The translations under genes were made by a program, and so were the position numbers. A stretch of DNA of 64,000 bases from Misgurnus anguillicaudatus (lineage: Eukaryota; Chordata; Actinopteri; Cypriniformes; Cobitidae), in contig NC_073361.2 in the NCBI RefSeq assembly GCF_027580225.2, positions 30,305,001 to 30,369,000 of the forward strand, read 5' to 3'. The notes under the pieces were generated by a model. The model was given only the letters and a program-made list of their open reading frames with translations. It made no database searches and had not been told where the DNA came from. This document shows, in pieces, positions 10,706 to 23,556 of this stretch (its first letter is position 1; each line of letters opens with the position of its first letter).

Positions 10706-11747
10706 ATTCAATTAGTTACATTTTGTGGCTATGTGTAGCATTTGAATGAGGTATGTAAATGTTACACACATTGTAAATATTTACAGAATAACAGTGGTGT
10801 AATATAAATATTTAATATCTGGGCTTTGTTCCATCCACTAAAGTCAGAATTCCCTGATGTGTGTTTGTTTACAGATTATCACCATCTGGAAATAAGCAGC
10901 TCGGCAAAAAACAAAGCAATGTTCAATACAGACACAAACAGACCTCACAGTTTTAGCTCGATCAATAGCATCGCTTACAGTATAGGAGAAAAACATCACA
11001 TTGCATTTGAAGCGTCTACGTGTGTGACCCTGTCTGTCAAATCCATGGAGCATCAAATATTGATTTTAATCATTCATTTCCATTTTTAACATGACTTTAC
11101 TCAGTCAATATTAAAGCTATCTAGGTTGTATTTTCACATAATGTTCTTTACATGAAGAATTTATAGAAACAGTCAATCTTTAGATGGGTTTTCACAGGCA
11201 GGGTTACATATGTTTATGTCTGTGAGATGATATATTAAAGATTGTTTGTGTATATTTTACAGTAATCATCTGGTGATAGTCTGGCCTTTTCACCTTCTTA
11301 CTTAATTCATGCTTTTATCCAACTTGTCTTCGCATTTTGCCGGTTATCTGAAGGTCATTAAACTGGATCTCACTCGCTCTGATATAAAACTCTAATGAGT
11401 TGTTGCAGAGAGCAAATGAATAAATGCACAATTAGACTGCGGGGAGTTTTAGTGGATAACTAGATGCTTGTGTATGTGTGTACGGATGTGTGTGTGTGTG
11501 TGTGAGTGTTTAATGCCTGTAATGCTTGGGAGCTCATTAAGTTGTGGTGATAAGAAGTGCTCGGATTCAGTCACAAGAGAGTTCAAGAGAAAAAATAATG
11601 AAAGAGTGAATAAAAAGACTGAACGCCAACAGAAAGAGGACAACGCAGATAAGAGGAAAAGGACCTCGCTCTGAATCCTTCAAAATATCCCATAGTAATG
11701 AAATGAATACTAATGAGGAACCGGGAACCTGTTTCATCTCTCTAGGG

Positions 11748-12019
11748 AGCAGTGGGGGCTCGTGACTGCTCTTCCGACGGGCGCAAATTTAAAATATGTG
11801 TTTGTTGCGTCATGTAAACTATGTGCATCACGTGTTTTGTCAAAATAAGTGCCTGCTGCACACGTGTCAAAACAGTTTATGATTAAAGAGACGCTCACGT
11901 TCACAAAATATACACAAGTGATGCACATAGGTTCACTTAAAGCGCCGAACACATATTTTGAAATTACGAACCACATGTTGTGACGAACTTCGTGAGCAGT
12001 CACGAGTCTCCACTGATCC
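11748..12019. repeat. MITE with 23-bp inverted ends
   Basis: 'gcagtgggggctcgtgactg' at the left pairs with 'gagcagtcacgagtctccac' at the right. Internal blocks such as 'cgtgttttgtcaaaataagt' show no gene. About 270 bp long. Confidence 0.7.
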
Positions 12020-12859
12020 ACAGCAACATTGAAAAAACAATAAAGTGATTATTATTTGCGTAAACATTTACTGATTGATTGTAAAAATAATAGAGGGGTG
12101 ATGTTTTTCCCATGCAGACATAAACGGGGTGGCCCTTTAGTCATTTTTCTCCAGGTATTTAGTCTTCAATTCATTCATTTATTCATTAATTCACAGCTAA
12201 CTGTACAGATAATTAACATTTCAACCCAACACACAGACAGACACAAAGATTCATTATGAATGTAATTAAAACTTTACTGATGATTTTCACTCGTGTTGTA
12301 TTCGCTTGAGACCCAAGCTGACGCATGCACATGTTGCCATGGGACTGATAATGGAAAGGGGCTTTGTTTCGTTTCTTTTATGGGTAAATTAATTCAATAT
12401 ATATATAATATAAAAACAACTATATATGTGATATTGTATCTACCAAGACTGAATCATATTGTAACAATTCAGACTCGAATGAACTTGCCGTAATCTAGAG
12501 GAACATTTCTCTGAAGTTGCTCTGTCAGTAATGTCGGATGTTTCTTTTTAAAGAAGATAAATTGGACAGAAATAAGACATGCACTAAGAGAAAAGAGCTA
12601 CGACATTAATGTACATAGCAGAGCTTAGATTATTTGGTTTTGGAGAGAGACTTTTAATCACAGACTTTGGTTCCCTGACAAATCTGCAGAAAAAAACTTA
12701 ATTTATACCATTAACTCATCTATGTTTAGGTAAAAATAAAAGATTTTGTTTGTGATTTTTTTATTTTTTTATTTAAAAAGACAAAGGTCAAAATATGTAC
12801 CCCAGCTGCTGTCACTTGGTCACTACCCTTTGAAAAAAGACCTTAATGTTAACCATAAA

Positions 12860-13297
12860 CACTGCAAAAAAAAATGACTTTCTTACTTAGTATTTTTGTC
12901 TTGTTTTCAGTAAAAATATCTAAAAATTCTTAAATTAAGATGTATTTTCTTGATGAGCAAAATGACCTAGGAAAATAAGTCTAGTATTTAGACAAAAAAT
13001 ATTAACTTTAAGTAAATTAAGCAAAAAATCTGCCAATGGAATAAGAACATTTTCTAAAAAATAAGTTTACTTTTTTCATAAACACTTCAATTCAATAATT
13101 TTTTTCTTATTCCATTAGCAGATTGTTTAGCTTGTTTTAAGAACAAATTCGGTTAAATTTTATATATTTTTGTCTAAATACTAGACTTATTTTCCTAATT
13201 TTGCTCATCAAGACAATACATCTTAATTTAAGAATTTTTTGATATTTTTACTGAAAACAAGACAAAAATACTAAGAAAGAAAGTCATTTTTGCAGTG
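12860..13297. repeat. Foldback element, copy 8
   Basis: CACTGCAAAAAAAAATGAC to AAGTCATTTTTGCAGTG, with well-kept inverted arms. It is followed at once by a loose fragment of the same family (about 13300-13395). Confidence 0.8.
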
Positions 13298-13395
13298 TAT
13301 ATGTATCTGCCAATGGGGTAAGCAATTTTTTCTTGAATTCTTCTTGAATCTAGTGTTTAAGAAAAATGTTCAATATTTGCAGATCAAAATTTGCA

Positions 13396-14177
13396 GTGCA
13401 AAAATGATAAAAAAAACATTCTTAGTATTTTTGACTTGTTTTCAGTAAAAAAATCTAAAAAATTATCCAATTTAAGTGATTTTGTGCATAAAACAAGCAA
13501 AAAAATCTGCCAATGGGGTAAGCAAAAAAATCTTGAAAATTTTTCTAAAACACGAAATTCAAGAAAAACTTGCTTATCCCATTGCCAGATTTATTTATTT
13601 ATTTTTTTGCTTGTTTTAAGCACAAAATCACTTACATTTTATATTTTTGGTCTGAAATCTAGACTTATTTTCTTGGGTTGTTTTGCTTATCAAGAAAAAG
13701 CATCTTAAAGGTGCAGTGTGTAATTTTTAGAAGGATCTCTTGAAAGAAATGCTAAATAATATACAAAACCATATTATCAGTGGTGTATAAAGACCTTGTA
13801 AAATGAACCGTTATGTTTTTATAACCTTAGAATGAGACGTTTTTATCTACATACACACAGAGGGTCCTCTTACAAGGAAGTCGCCATTTTGTGCAGCCAT
13901 GTTTCTACAGAAGCCCTTAACGGACAAACCTTTTTACTAAGTTGTCTCCGACGATGAAATGTTTGTCCGGTCGTGGCTATTGTAGATTCTTTATGCATTT
14001 CAAAAGCGAGGGTTGGGCAGTGGACTGAGTCGTTAGTTGCAATACGCAACCTCACCACACTAGATGCCACTAAAATTTACACACTGCACCTTTAATTTAA
14101 GAATTTTTAGATATTTTTACTGAAAACAAGACAAAAAATACCAAGACTTTTTTTCTTGAAAATAATTTTTTGCAGTG
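13396..14177. repeat. Foldback element, copy 9, interrupted
   Basis: The left end is GCAGTGCAAAAATGAT and the right end TAATTTTTTGCAGTG. A 390-bp MITE sits in the right arm at 13705-14095. Without it the arm reads continuously ('aagcatcttaa' then 'tttaagaatttttag'). Confidence 0.8.
13705..14095. repeat. GGTGCAGTGTG MITE, copy b (nested, TTAA junctions)
   Basis: It starts TTAAAGGTGCAGTGTGTAAT and ends ACACTGCACCTTTAA. Both junctions fall at TTAA inside the right arm of foldback copy 9, consistent with insertion at TTAA with duplication of the target. The orientation is the reverse of the copy at 9971-10342. Confidence 0.85.
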
Positions 14178-14457
14178 TACATTTAGTAATAATTAAAATA
14201 CTCATATGAGATACTCATAACATGAACTCTTTAGGATTAAAGCTATACATTTTGAGAGGGTATTGCAACCGCCCCAGTCACAGCTGGGGGTATTTAGACG
14301 ACTTTTCTGGTGAAGTTAAACCAGTGTATACCATATACTTATTTCACATATATGTTACCATATTAATACCAGTAAACAGTAAACAGTATACATATGGCAA
14401 CCATAGTATAATGGTACATAACATGGTAACATCACTGTACCATGCCCCCCCACACAC

Positions 14458-14458
<1 letters not shown>

Positions 14459-14522
<64 letters not shown>

Positions 14523-14543
14523 CGCACACACGCACACACACAC
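14459..14543. repeat. (CA)n microsatellite
   Basis: More than 40 CA units with a few CG interruptions toward the 3' side. The open frames across it are repeat artefacts. Confidence 0.95.
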
Positions 14544-15286
14544 CATTTGTCATTTCCATGGCAACCACTGCAGGGCAACTTCCAGTTTTAGTTCACAGAT
14601 GTATTTAATAATAATCTCACTTTCTAGTCTCCTTCATCTCTCTCTCTTAGTTTTCTTCTTCTTCTCTTGCTGTGTTATTTTCACATTGAACATTAATTAA
14701 CCACCGGCTGTGCATCGCCAAACAAAACATCCAAGCACACACACGTCTCATTAAAGAATATCTGTTGTCTTTCATTTTCTGTGTTTTTCTAAAGCAAACA
14801 AAGTGTTACTGTTGCTCATAACTAGCTCTAAGTATTATAAATTATGACATAGTTGCGTTTCTGCAGTGTTTGAAATCATGTAATGAGAGTTTGCTACATG
14901 ATAATGATTTTCATTTTCTGGATGATACAATAATAATAATAATTTATAAATCCTATAAATAAATCACAGAGGCATAACAGCAAAGCTCTTTTGACTTTGC
15001 CCATAAGAAACCATCCGAAAAACCATAAAAAGCACAGCAGTACCCCCAAAAAACATTTAAAACACCCCAGCAACCACAAAGCAATGCCTTGGCAACCACA
15101 TACCATCTTACAGTAACATGAGTGAGTTTAGCTTTAATGGGTTTGTGTGATTAAATATGGCGACACCCCTCCCATGTGATAAGATAAGAGGTTATGCCGT
15201 CCTTGTTAATTTCCTCTCATCTCTTGTTCGCTTTGCCTCAGCATTATTATTGGCATCCTTTAAGAAACTAAGGTTATAGTTGTTGT

Positions 15287-15290
<4 letters not shown>

Positions 15291-15361
<71 letters not shown>
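15291..15361. repeat. (GA)n microsatellite
   Basis: An almost pure GA run of about 70 bases with one 'gata' interruption near its start. Confidence 0.95.
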
Positions 15362-15364
<3 letters not shown>

Positions 15365-15549
15365 CATCACTGAAATATTCTAAGTGTAGCAAAATTGGGA
15401 TTACATTCACTGTTTTATTCAAGGTCATAACATTTCACATAAACATGCAGTACAAATTGTCCAGTTATTCCCAAAGTAGGTTAGCCCATATATCTGGGTT
15501 GTTTTTAGATTCTGTAACCCAACAGTATCTCCTTCTTCTAAGCGCATGC

Positions 15550-15890
15550 TTAAAGGAATAGTTCACTCTAAAATGAAAATTAGCTCATATTTTATTCAGA
15601 ATCAAGCCATAGGTGACTTTCTTCTTTATGCCAAACACAGTCAGAGTTACATTAACATCCGCTTTATAGTGGCACTGGATAGTGCCCCATTTTCAAAGTT
15701 CCAAAAACACATCCATCCATCTAAAACAAATCCATACAGTTGCAAAATTGTCTTCTGATGTAAAACGATGGCCATACGCATGAGATTTAAAACTGGGGCA
15801 CTATCCACTGCCATTATAAAGCTGAAAAGAGCTAGGATATTATTTTATATAAGTCTGACTGTGTTTGGAGGATAGTAGAAAGTTATATAC
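15550..15890. repeat. Inverted-repeat element, 'aggaatagttcac' family
   Basis: It starts TTAAAGGAATAGTTCACTC, a common fish element end. Internal arms pair: 'tttatagtggcactggatag' with 'ctatccactgccattataaa'. The right end is decayed, just before the Tc1-like element. Confidence 0.6.
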
Positions 15891-15906
15891 TCCTAGGATG
15901 GCTATA

Positions 15907-17139
15907 TGCACACTCACCTAAAGGATTATTAGGAACACCTGTTCAATTTGTCATTAATGCATATATCTAATCAACCAATCACATGGCAGTTGCTTCAATG
16001 CATTTAGGGGTGTGGTCCTGGTCAAGACAATCTCCTGAACTCCAAACTGAATGTCAGAATGGGAAAGAAAGGTGATTTAAGCAATTTTGAGCGTGGCATG
16101 GTTGGTGGTGCAAGACGGGCCGGTCTGAGTATTTCACAATCTGCTCAGTTACTGGGATTTTCACGCACAACCATTTCTAAGATTTACAAAGAATGGTGTG
16201 AAAAGGGAAAAACATCCAGTATGCAGCAGTCCTGTGGGCAAAAATGTCTTGTTGATGCTAGAGGTCAGAGGAGAATGAGCCGACTGATTCAAGCTGATAG
16301 AAGAGCAACTTTAACTAAAATAACCACTCGTTACAACCGAGGTATGCAGCAAAGCATTTGTGAAGCCACAACACGCACAACCTTGAGGCAGATGGGCTAC
16401 AACAGCAGAAGACCCCACCGGGTACCACTCGTCTCCACTACAAATAGAAAAAAGAGAGTACAATTTGCACAAGCTCACCAAAATTGGACAGTTGAAGACT
16501 GGAAAATGTTGCCTGGTCTGGCCTGCTTGAGTCTTAATTTTTGTTAAGACATTCAGATGGTAGAGTCAGAATTTGGCGTAAACAGAATGAGAACATGGAT
16601 CCATCATGCCTTGTTACCACTGTGCAGGCTGGTGGTGGTGGTGTAATGGGTTGGGAGATGTTTTCTTGCCACACTTTAGGCCCCTTAGTGCCAATTGGGC
16701 ATCGTTTAAATGCCACAGCCTACCTGAGCATTGTTTCTGACCATGTCCATCCCTTTATAACCACCATGTACTCATCCTCTGATGGCTACTTCCAGCAGGT
16801 TAATGTACCGTGTCGCAAAGCTCGAATCATTTCAAATTGGTTTCTTGAACATGACAATGAGTTCACTGTACTAAAATGGCCCCCACAGTCACCGGATCTC
16901 AACCCAATAGAGCATCTTTGGGATGTGGTGGAACGGGAGCTTCGTGCCCTGGATGTGCATCCCACAAATCTTCATCAACTGCAAGATGCTATCCTATCAA
17001 TATGGGCCAACATTTCTAAAGAATGCTTTCAGCACCTTGTTAGATCAATGCCACGTAGAATTAAGCCAGTTCTAAAGACAAAGGGAGTCCAACACAGTAT
17101 TAGTATGGTGTTCCTAATAATCCTTTAGGTGGGTGTATA
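15907..17139 (+). mobile_element. Tc1/mariner-superfamily transposon
   Basis: About 1.23 kb flanked by TA dinucleotides (15905-15906 and 17140-17141). The termini match as inverted repeats: CACCTAAAGGATTATTAGGA near the left, with its complement TCCTAATAATCCTTTAGGTG near the right, plus the outer TGCACACTCACC / TATACACCCACC. The interior holds one transposase gene in plus orientation that is no longer intact. Size, ends and target duplication all fit Tc1-like elements of fish and frogs. Confidence 0.93.
16059..17101 (+). pseudogene. Tc1-like transposase, frameshifted
   Basis: The first part, from ATG at 16059, encodes the paired-like helix-turn-helix region (SISQSAQLLGFSRTTISK) and a second DNA-binding region with RRPHRVPLVS. 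It runs into the WTVEDWK region. There a missing base shifts the frame and a damaged stretch with a stop at 16545-16547 follows. The remaining catalytic half is open in another frame from about 16548, with GVMGWEMFSCHTLGPLVPI and WPPQSPDLNPIEHLWDVVER, the latter carrying the final DDE-type acidic residue region. The first catalytic aspartate region falls in the damaged stretch, so this copy should be inactive. Confidence 0.9.
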
Positions 17140-17224
17140 TATATTGGGCCATATCTTATGTACCATATATCAGCTCTGAAAAAATATGGGCATATTTTAA
17201 TTTTGGGGTTGACTTCATACACTC

Positions 17225-17372
17225 TTAGAAGAAGAGTTATTGAGTCCTTATATGTACCATTTAGGTAGAGATATGTATCTTTCAGACAACAAAATGTCCT
17301 CTAATGTACCAGCGTGTACCTTAGAGGAACCAACATGTACAATTTAAGTACAAAAGTGTACCGCCCCAGAGA
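17225..17372. repeat. Short 'gtaccttagagg' repeat
   Basis: Repeated 'tgtacc' motifs ('atgtaccatttaggtag', 'tgtaccttagaggaacc', 'tgtaccgcccc') resemble the better copy at 45680-45872, a small dispersed element of cyprinid genomes. Non-coding. Confidence 0.45.
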
Positions 17373-18231
17373 CTTTATTCTCAGTATATATAATACCGCT
17401 GCCCTCTTTATACTCCTGAATGGAAACACTCATGAAAATCTGTTGTTCAATGCCATCATGAATGAAATTTGTCTTCCAACCAGTTTGCATTTGCCTGAAA
17501 AGAAATTTCAAAACAGTTTTGGTGGAATTGCTTCTGAAATGATAAAGTGGAAAAGCTGTAATCTACCCACACCTGACATTTCCTCGTTTCCTCTGCTCCA
17601 CTTTTTATTTCTCTCCCTCTCCGAAGGAAAATAGAGCAGAGTTTTCCCATGAGCCTTGTGGGCCAGACAGAAGATTTATTACCTGAGCTGCTATCTGAAT
17701 GATGGATAAAGCACTAAGGATTGGTTATTTTAGATGGTGGGATGCCCAGAAGAGAACAGGTAAAGAGGAAACAAGGTTTTAGTACATTAGCTGTGTCCCA
17801 ATAAATCTGCTTTACCTGGCACAAAAACTAAATCAAATTATGTATTTTTTTATAAGAAAGTATAGCATTAACACATCGTATCCCTATAAAACCACATGTT
17901 CCTTATCTCTTTTAAGGATTTTAAAGGTCAGCAAGGTCACACAGACTAGTTAAGAGATCATATACATGTAAGACAGACAATTTATTGATAAACATTTATA
18001 ACATCTTTTTGGTGTTGGCTCAAATAGGCACACAGACAGGGAAATACCTCTGAATCTATTTAATAGAATAATATAACATAAAGCAATTCATGAACTTTGT
18101 TTCCCAGACATACTTAACAATTCTTTTATGTGTGTGCAATACTTAAGCATCATACTCCTTGTTGCCACGGTAACAACAGTCCATGCTGCACCAGACCTAA
18201 ATATGTTTTGTATGAACACAAACACAGAAAT

Positions 18232-18273
<42 letters not shown>

Positions 18274-20419
18274 TTATACACAGATATGTGTGAACAACTC
18301 TTTCCTACTCCAGACTAAAAATAGAGATTCAAAAATAGACAAACACTTTATATTTAGTCATCTCTTCAGATGTGCTAAAGCTGGCACAAAAACTCCTTTA
18401 TGTGTTTCAGACAAAGACAACAGCTGTTCAGCTAAACAACATTATGTTCACATTTAAAAAGACATCTTGTTAACTTATTATCACTTCAGTTCATTTACAA
18501 CAATTATATTTCATGCATTTTATTTTATTTTATTTTATTTTTTATGTGGTATTGTGTTACTGTGGCTCTGCTGGTAGAGCGTTGCACAAAGGTCATGAGT
18601 TTGATTCCCATGCAACACAGATAACTAAATATAAAGGTGCTTCATGGTGCCATAAAAGAAATGTTTTTGGCTAAACGGTTTCATAAAGAAGGGTCCTTTA
18701 GATTAAAAAGAAATAAAAGAAAAAAAATTTCTAAGAACCTTTGACTGAATGGTTCCTTTAGCACCTTTATTTTTAAGATGGTATATGTAAGTAACTCATG
18801 AATAAAAGCATGCATCTTCCAAATGCATGAATTTAATTATTTTTACACTTCACTGTTATTGCAATTTTTGGTCAATTTTTTTAAGCTTTTCTACAAAAAA
18901 AAACTGGTTTGAACCTAAACACAGCTTAAAACAGGCGTAAACATCTTCAGTTCAGATTTCCTTTCATTTTCTGCCTGTGGGTGAGCGTCACTTAAACAGA
19001 CTGTGATGTGTTACAAGTCAAGCTGATGAATCAGACATCCTGTGTGCAAAAGTGAGTCAACATCTCATTCACAAATAAATGAACAGATGCTTGCATACGC
19101 ACGCTAGAAACAAGACAAACGCCCTCAAATACCCTCTGATGTTTTCCTAAATTCACTCTAATCTACATTGCTTCTTAAAATCAATCTGTCAAACATGCTG
19201 CATGTGTCCTGACTGAGCTGACCTGAAGATAACATATCTGTCTGAAGATACTTCTAAGCAACTTATTAACCACCATTCAAAATAGATATGCAACACCGTA
19301 TAATAATAAAATATAGTTAATTATATTAGGCCTGGTTAAAAGTCTGCATGCCTGTCTGCTGTATTTAGTCACAGTAAATGGACAATGTGTGACATCACTA
19401 CCATGACATCAGCAGTTTCATGATGATATTTACCTTCGGAGCAAATGATCGCCTGGAATTTCTAGACTTTATTCACATGCATTGTATTTATATTTATATT
19501 AGTCTTCAGCACTGTAGTCTGCACAGATCCAGTTAACTTCTGTGTTATAGATGAAAGGGATTTGTTAAATCCAGGTACATGCTCATTTAACACTGCCTTA
19601 ATGAATCTTTTATTTCACCTTCTTTCCTCATCCATCTGGGTAATCTTGTATTTTATTCTTATAATTTATTTATTTGATATATAAACCCTTACTGTGTGAC
19701 TGTGTCTGTCTGTTGCACAATCTTCTACAGAAATTGCCAAAGCTGTCACATTACACCTAAACCAGCCCACACATAGCCACAAGTAAATATGGTCCTTGTT
19801 TTTAGACGTGCAGTTTTTAGGCATTGCAATTTTAAGTGTAAATGGTTTTAAAATGTCCCACTTAAAAATAACAATGGTTAACATTTTAATTGGAATTTGA
19901 TTCCCTGAATTCACTATGGGAACTTACAGGTACCCCTTATTTTCAGCCCTGCATACAGGAGCAGATGCATTGATCCAAGATGCAGCCAATAACATTTTTA
20001 TGTTATTTATTATGTTATATACTGTATGTACTACTAACTATATACTGCAACAGTGGTAATAGTAGTGTTGCGTGCTGTTGCAAAGCGACGTCACCAAGTC
20101 AATATTGTGGAGACAGCGACATCTGGTGGCGTTGTGAGCGTGCATTTTCCCCAACATGTACATTTTTATATTATTTACGCGAGTCTTATGCTAATATTAT
20201 ACCTTAAACAGAGAATCGATAGTGTAATCCCACTGTTATGCAAATTAAACAAGGATTTTGGGTGTGCTCTTTAAAATAAATAAACTGTATGTGAAACTGT
20301 AAGATCCGTCCCAAACTATTACAAATATGCTAATTCGTTTTTTGATGTTTTTGCAACGACTCTGGTGCTAATCTGAAGAAAATACGTTTCATTTTCTTAA
20401 TGTCTCTTTACAGCAAAAG
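17373..20419. other. Gene-free stretch
   Basis: AT-rich DNA with a (CA)n run at 18236-18272, a TTTTA run near 18520-18540 and a tRNA-like SINE head near 18545-18625. The open frames are short, lack splice context or cross the microsatellite. I see no gene in it. Confidence 0.6.
18545..18625 (+). repeat. tRNA-like SINE head
   Basis: 'ggctctgctggtagagcg' resembles a tRNA A box and 'gtcatgagtttgattcccat' a B box, spaced as in a tRNA-derived SINE. No full cloverleaf can be drawn, so it is not called a tRNA gene. Confidence 0.5.
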
Positions 20420-20565
20420 TTATGATGAGTCGTGTTCGACTTTATGCGGCTCTGCGCAGCCCTATCGGTATATGACATCAAAGTACCGCGAGAGCGAGTA
20501 GAAAGTTGTGATCTCGCGGTTTTATGGGGTCAAACTCCGATCGGTCTGCGCAAGTGTAGTTCAAC
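20420..20565. repeat. Palindromic GC-rich element
   Basis: 'atgcggctctgcgcagccct' and 'accgcgagagcgagtag' are answered by 'gtgatctcgcggttttatgg' and 'cgatcggtctgcgcaagt', giving a compact hairpin-like repeat. It stands out from AT-rich surroundings and may be a MITE rather than part of the nearby CpG patch. Confidence 0.5.
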
Positions 20566-20819
20566 AAGTTCAATTGTAATAAATGTTTTAATTGGAATGT
20601 TTCTCACTGTTCATTGTATTATGACACATAACAAACGGTTAAAAGACATTTAGACATTTTGAAGATTTTTCTTCAAAATGTTTACTTCATGCTGATTTTA
20701 TTTTAAATGAATGCTTTCTTCCTTATTTAATTAAATAAATACATTTCTAGTTGTGACTTTAATACATTTTGGGTACACGAATAGTCTTTGACTAGAAATA
20801 GGCTTTTACCAGTAAACAC

Positions 20820-21050
20820 CATTCACACAGGCGTGTTTCGGGAAGACGGGGTTTATGTCTCCGGGAATGCGCGTGAACTCACCCAGATTCACCCCCCGAA
20901 CCGGGCGCCCACGCACGCGCGCGCGCGCGGAGGAGACCGACCGAATGAAATCGGTTCACAACAGGGAGGAAAGTTAACGAAACTTAAGAAAACGCTACTG
21001 CTGCTAACTTCTGTCGCTGTCGTGAATCGGTCGTCACGGTAAGCAACATT
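20820..21050 (+). promoter_or_regulatory. CpG-rich patch: likely promoter and non-coding first exon of the lamin-tail gene
   Basis: CpG density jumps here, with CGCGCGCGCG near 20915 and many isolated CGs, in contrast to the AT-rich flanks. The patch ends at TCGTCACG|GTAAGC, an excellent donor (exon end 21038). The next good plus-strand acceptor before the coding exon is CCCCGGCAG at 25993, and the start codon follows at 26035. A first exon ending at 21038 and spliced to 25994 is therefore likely. No TATA box is obvious. A second candidate non-coding exon lies at 21631-21687. Confidence 0.5.
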
Positions 21051-21630
21051 TCTTTACATTAAAACGAGCAGATGAGACGCTTTCTGCACGCGCGTTTGTG
21101 ATCTTTATCGTGGTTGTTGTAACGAGATTGATGACAAAAGCAGAGATCTTGTTGAGGTTTTATCTCTGTGCTGATTGCGAAACAAAGTTTCTTACGAGAA
21201 TCCGTTTGATGGCGCAACTTTGATTTTAAATGCATGCATACATTGCATCGCATTACTTTTGTTACAACATTATGGATCTGATGCTACAAAAGATGTGGTA
21301 TAGTTATGCGGTTGTGTATTTTTACTTCATGATGTCTTGTGGTTAATATATGCAGTATCTACAGGGTTATGGAATCATTGCTGAAATTTCTGAAACATTA
21401 TTAACATTAATCCATTTTATGACCGTAGTACTTTTAGTTACTATTCTATTAAGCACAAAATGCTTGTACCTAAAATAGATATTAGTGCTTATTTATTGGA
21501 AACTAGTAATTATAGATTAATTACTAGTACTTCTACTAGCTGTATCTTTTACATACTGGGCCTAGTACTTTTTCAAATAGTAGTAGTACTTAATTTCACT
21601 TTACTAATACTTATTTTTGTAACTTTTCAG

Positions 21631-21687
21631 GACTCTCCTGTTGAAAGAGATTTTGAATCTCAGAGAGATTTTCCTGATTAAATAAAG
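21631..21687 (+). other. Candidate alternative 5' UTR exon
   Basis: TAACTTTTCAG precedes it and AAAG|GTAAAA follows. No useful reading frame is present. It could be spliced between 21038 and 25994, but chance splice sites of this quality are common. Confidence 0.2.
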
Positions 21688-22244
21688 GTAAAAAAACGTT
21701 TAGATCAATATATCCTGAGCTTATTATGTACAAGTATGTTTAAATTTACATTTCTGATCAGTATGCAAATAACATGTTAAATATTAATTAAACAATGCCA
21801 TATAAAGAGATGAGACAGGAGAGTATACATTTTTTAAAGTTGCAAAATGTCAGAGGTTCTTCACTAAATTGAATATCCAGCTATTGTTGAGGATATATTT
21901 ACATTTTGAACAAGTCTGCTTTAGTGCCATTCATTCCTCAGAATATAAATTAGTATTTGTACCGCTTTAAAAAATTACTTTTCATTTTGGTTAAGCATAA
22001 CTGTTGTATATTTCCTGGGCATTTACATCTCATTAGGATATATCATCATGATCATCATCACACATTTGTTATGAAAAACTTTTAATAATTGGAACTAAAT
22101 GTATCCAACCATGCATAAAGGAAAAATGTCATAAATGTAAATATTATCATATAATATGAGGTTATTAGCAATTTAGTTGTTCTGTGAAAAAGACTACTAA
22201 TAATTATTTAATTCTAATTATTTTATTATAATAATTATGTTGCC

Positions 22245-22372
22245 TCAGATGACGATATGTTTGTCTTGTGGAAGCTACCGTAGCTTCTCATTGCGTTTCG
22301 AAATTAGGATGGTTGCAATTCGCAATCTCACCACTAGATGCTGGTAAATCAATCGTACTGTACCTTTAAAAA
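22245..22372. repeat. GGTGCAGTGTG MITE fragment
   Basis: The 3' part only: 'gaagctaccgtagcttctca', 'gttgcaattcgcaatctcac' and 'cactagatgctggtaaatc' match the interior and right end of the family. The left half is missing. Confidence 0.6.
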
Positions 22373-23170
22373 CTTACATGGATGATAAATAGATATACTG
22401 AAACAAATATTACATATAATACAAAGATTAAAGGTATTGCGGAGGATTTTCTTTTTCCGGGTGGATCATCAAGACTATTGGTCCTCCTAGTTGTCAATCA
22501 GTAGTGTTGCGCAATTGCATTTTTTAAAAAGTGGAGAAGGCGGTTGTAGCACTTATGTCACTGCAATCGTAATAACTATGCTACTGGACCAGTTCTAGGT
22601 TCGTTGAGTGGTGTATGTTATATTAGAAAAGACACATGAGACATGAAAACTTATATAAATTAATCAGCAGTATACTGAAAAGGAATAAAAATGGAATAGG
22701 TAAGTTAGTAAGATAAATAGAATAATTAAATAAATATATAAATATAAATTATTCAATAAATGTATTGATAAATATTTACCTCACAAAATGTAGATCAATA
22801 AATAATCAATAAATATTTATAGTAAAAGATGTATGTCAATAAATAATCAATAAATATTTACAGTACGATATGTATAATAAATAATTTTAAATCCTTTATA
22901 TTTAATCTTTTCTTATTTAAATAAGTTTAAATGGATTTAACTGGTTTAAGTATGGGTTTATTCTGGTTAGTTTTGTTCTTAGACCGGTCTATCAAATTTT
23001 AATCAGCTCTTTTAGAACAGTTGCTTTAACTATTTTTAAGCTATTTGTTTCTAGTTTTCGTTTGAGTTAACTCTTCTTTAAGGGAACAGGTAAGTATTTT
23101 AGTGTGCTTATAGTGTGATTGTTTCACTTTACAGGGTCTAACTCTTTCTTTGCAGGTAAAATGTAAGGAT

Positions 23171-23556
23171 TTAAATGTTTCTTTTGTTTGTGCAATTGCT
23201 ACACTTTGGAGTCTTGTAGTGGAGGAGGAAAAAACAGAAAGTTAGGTTCATCATGTAATGAATCTGATGTAGGAAAACATTATGCTTAATGTTTAGCTCT
23301 GACTTAGTCTGAGTCAGTTCGTCCTTGGTCTTTATCTTACTCGGTGCTCTCATTTCTCTGCCATCCGCAATGATTTTTTCCCTTAATAAAGTGAGTGCTT
23401 TTACACTCAGTGTTCCTTTAGGAGGAAAATCATACCTTTTCTCCCAGATTTTACGCTTTCCAACGCCCCAGTGCCCTTTGATTTGATCACTCGAGCATAC
23501 ACGCCATTTTCCAGATCCATTGACTTTGTACTCCCTTTCGAATTACCCTGACCCAT
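23171..23556 (-). pseudogene. Gag N-terminal remnant of the retrovirus-like element
   Basis: It starts at 23556 after the leader. The Met-Gly-Gln start would place a myristoylated glycine at position 2, as in matrix proteins of several retroviral genera. The frame is open for about 50 codons, stops, and a second open frame with charged, lysine-rich composition follows down to the end of the element and slightly beyond. The break looks like a frameshift. The genus cannot be assigned from this short piece. It is non-functional as it stands. Confidence 0.4.
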
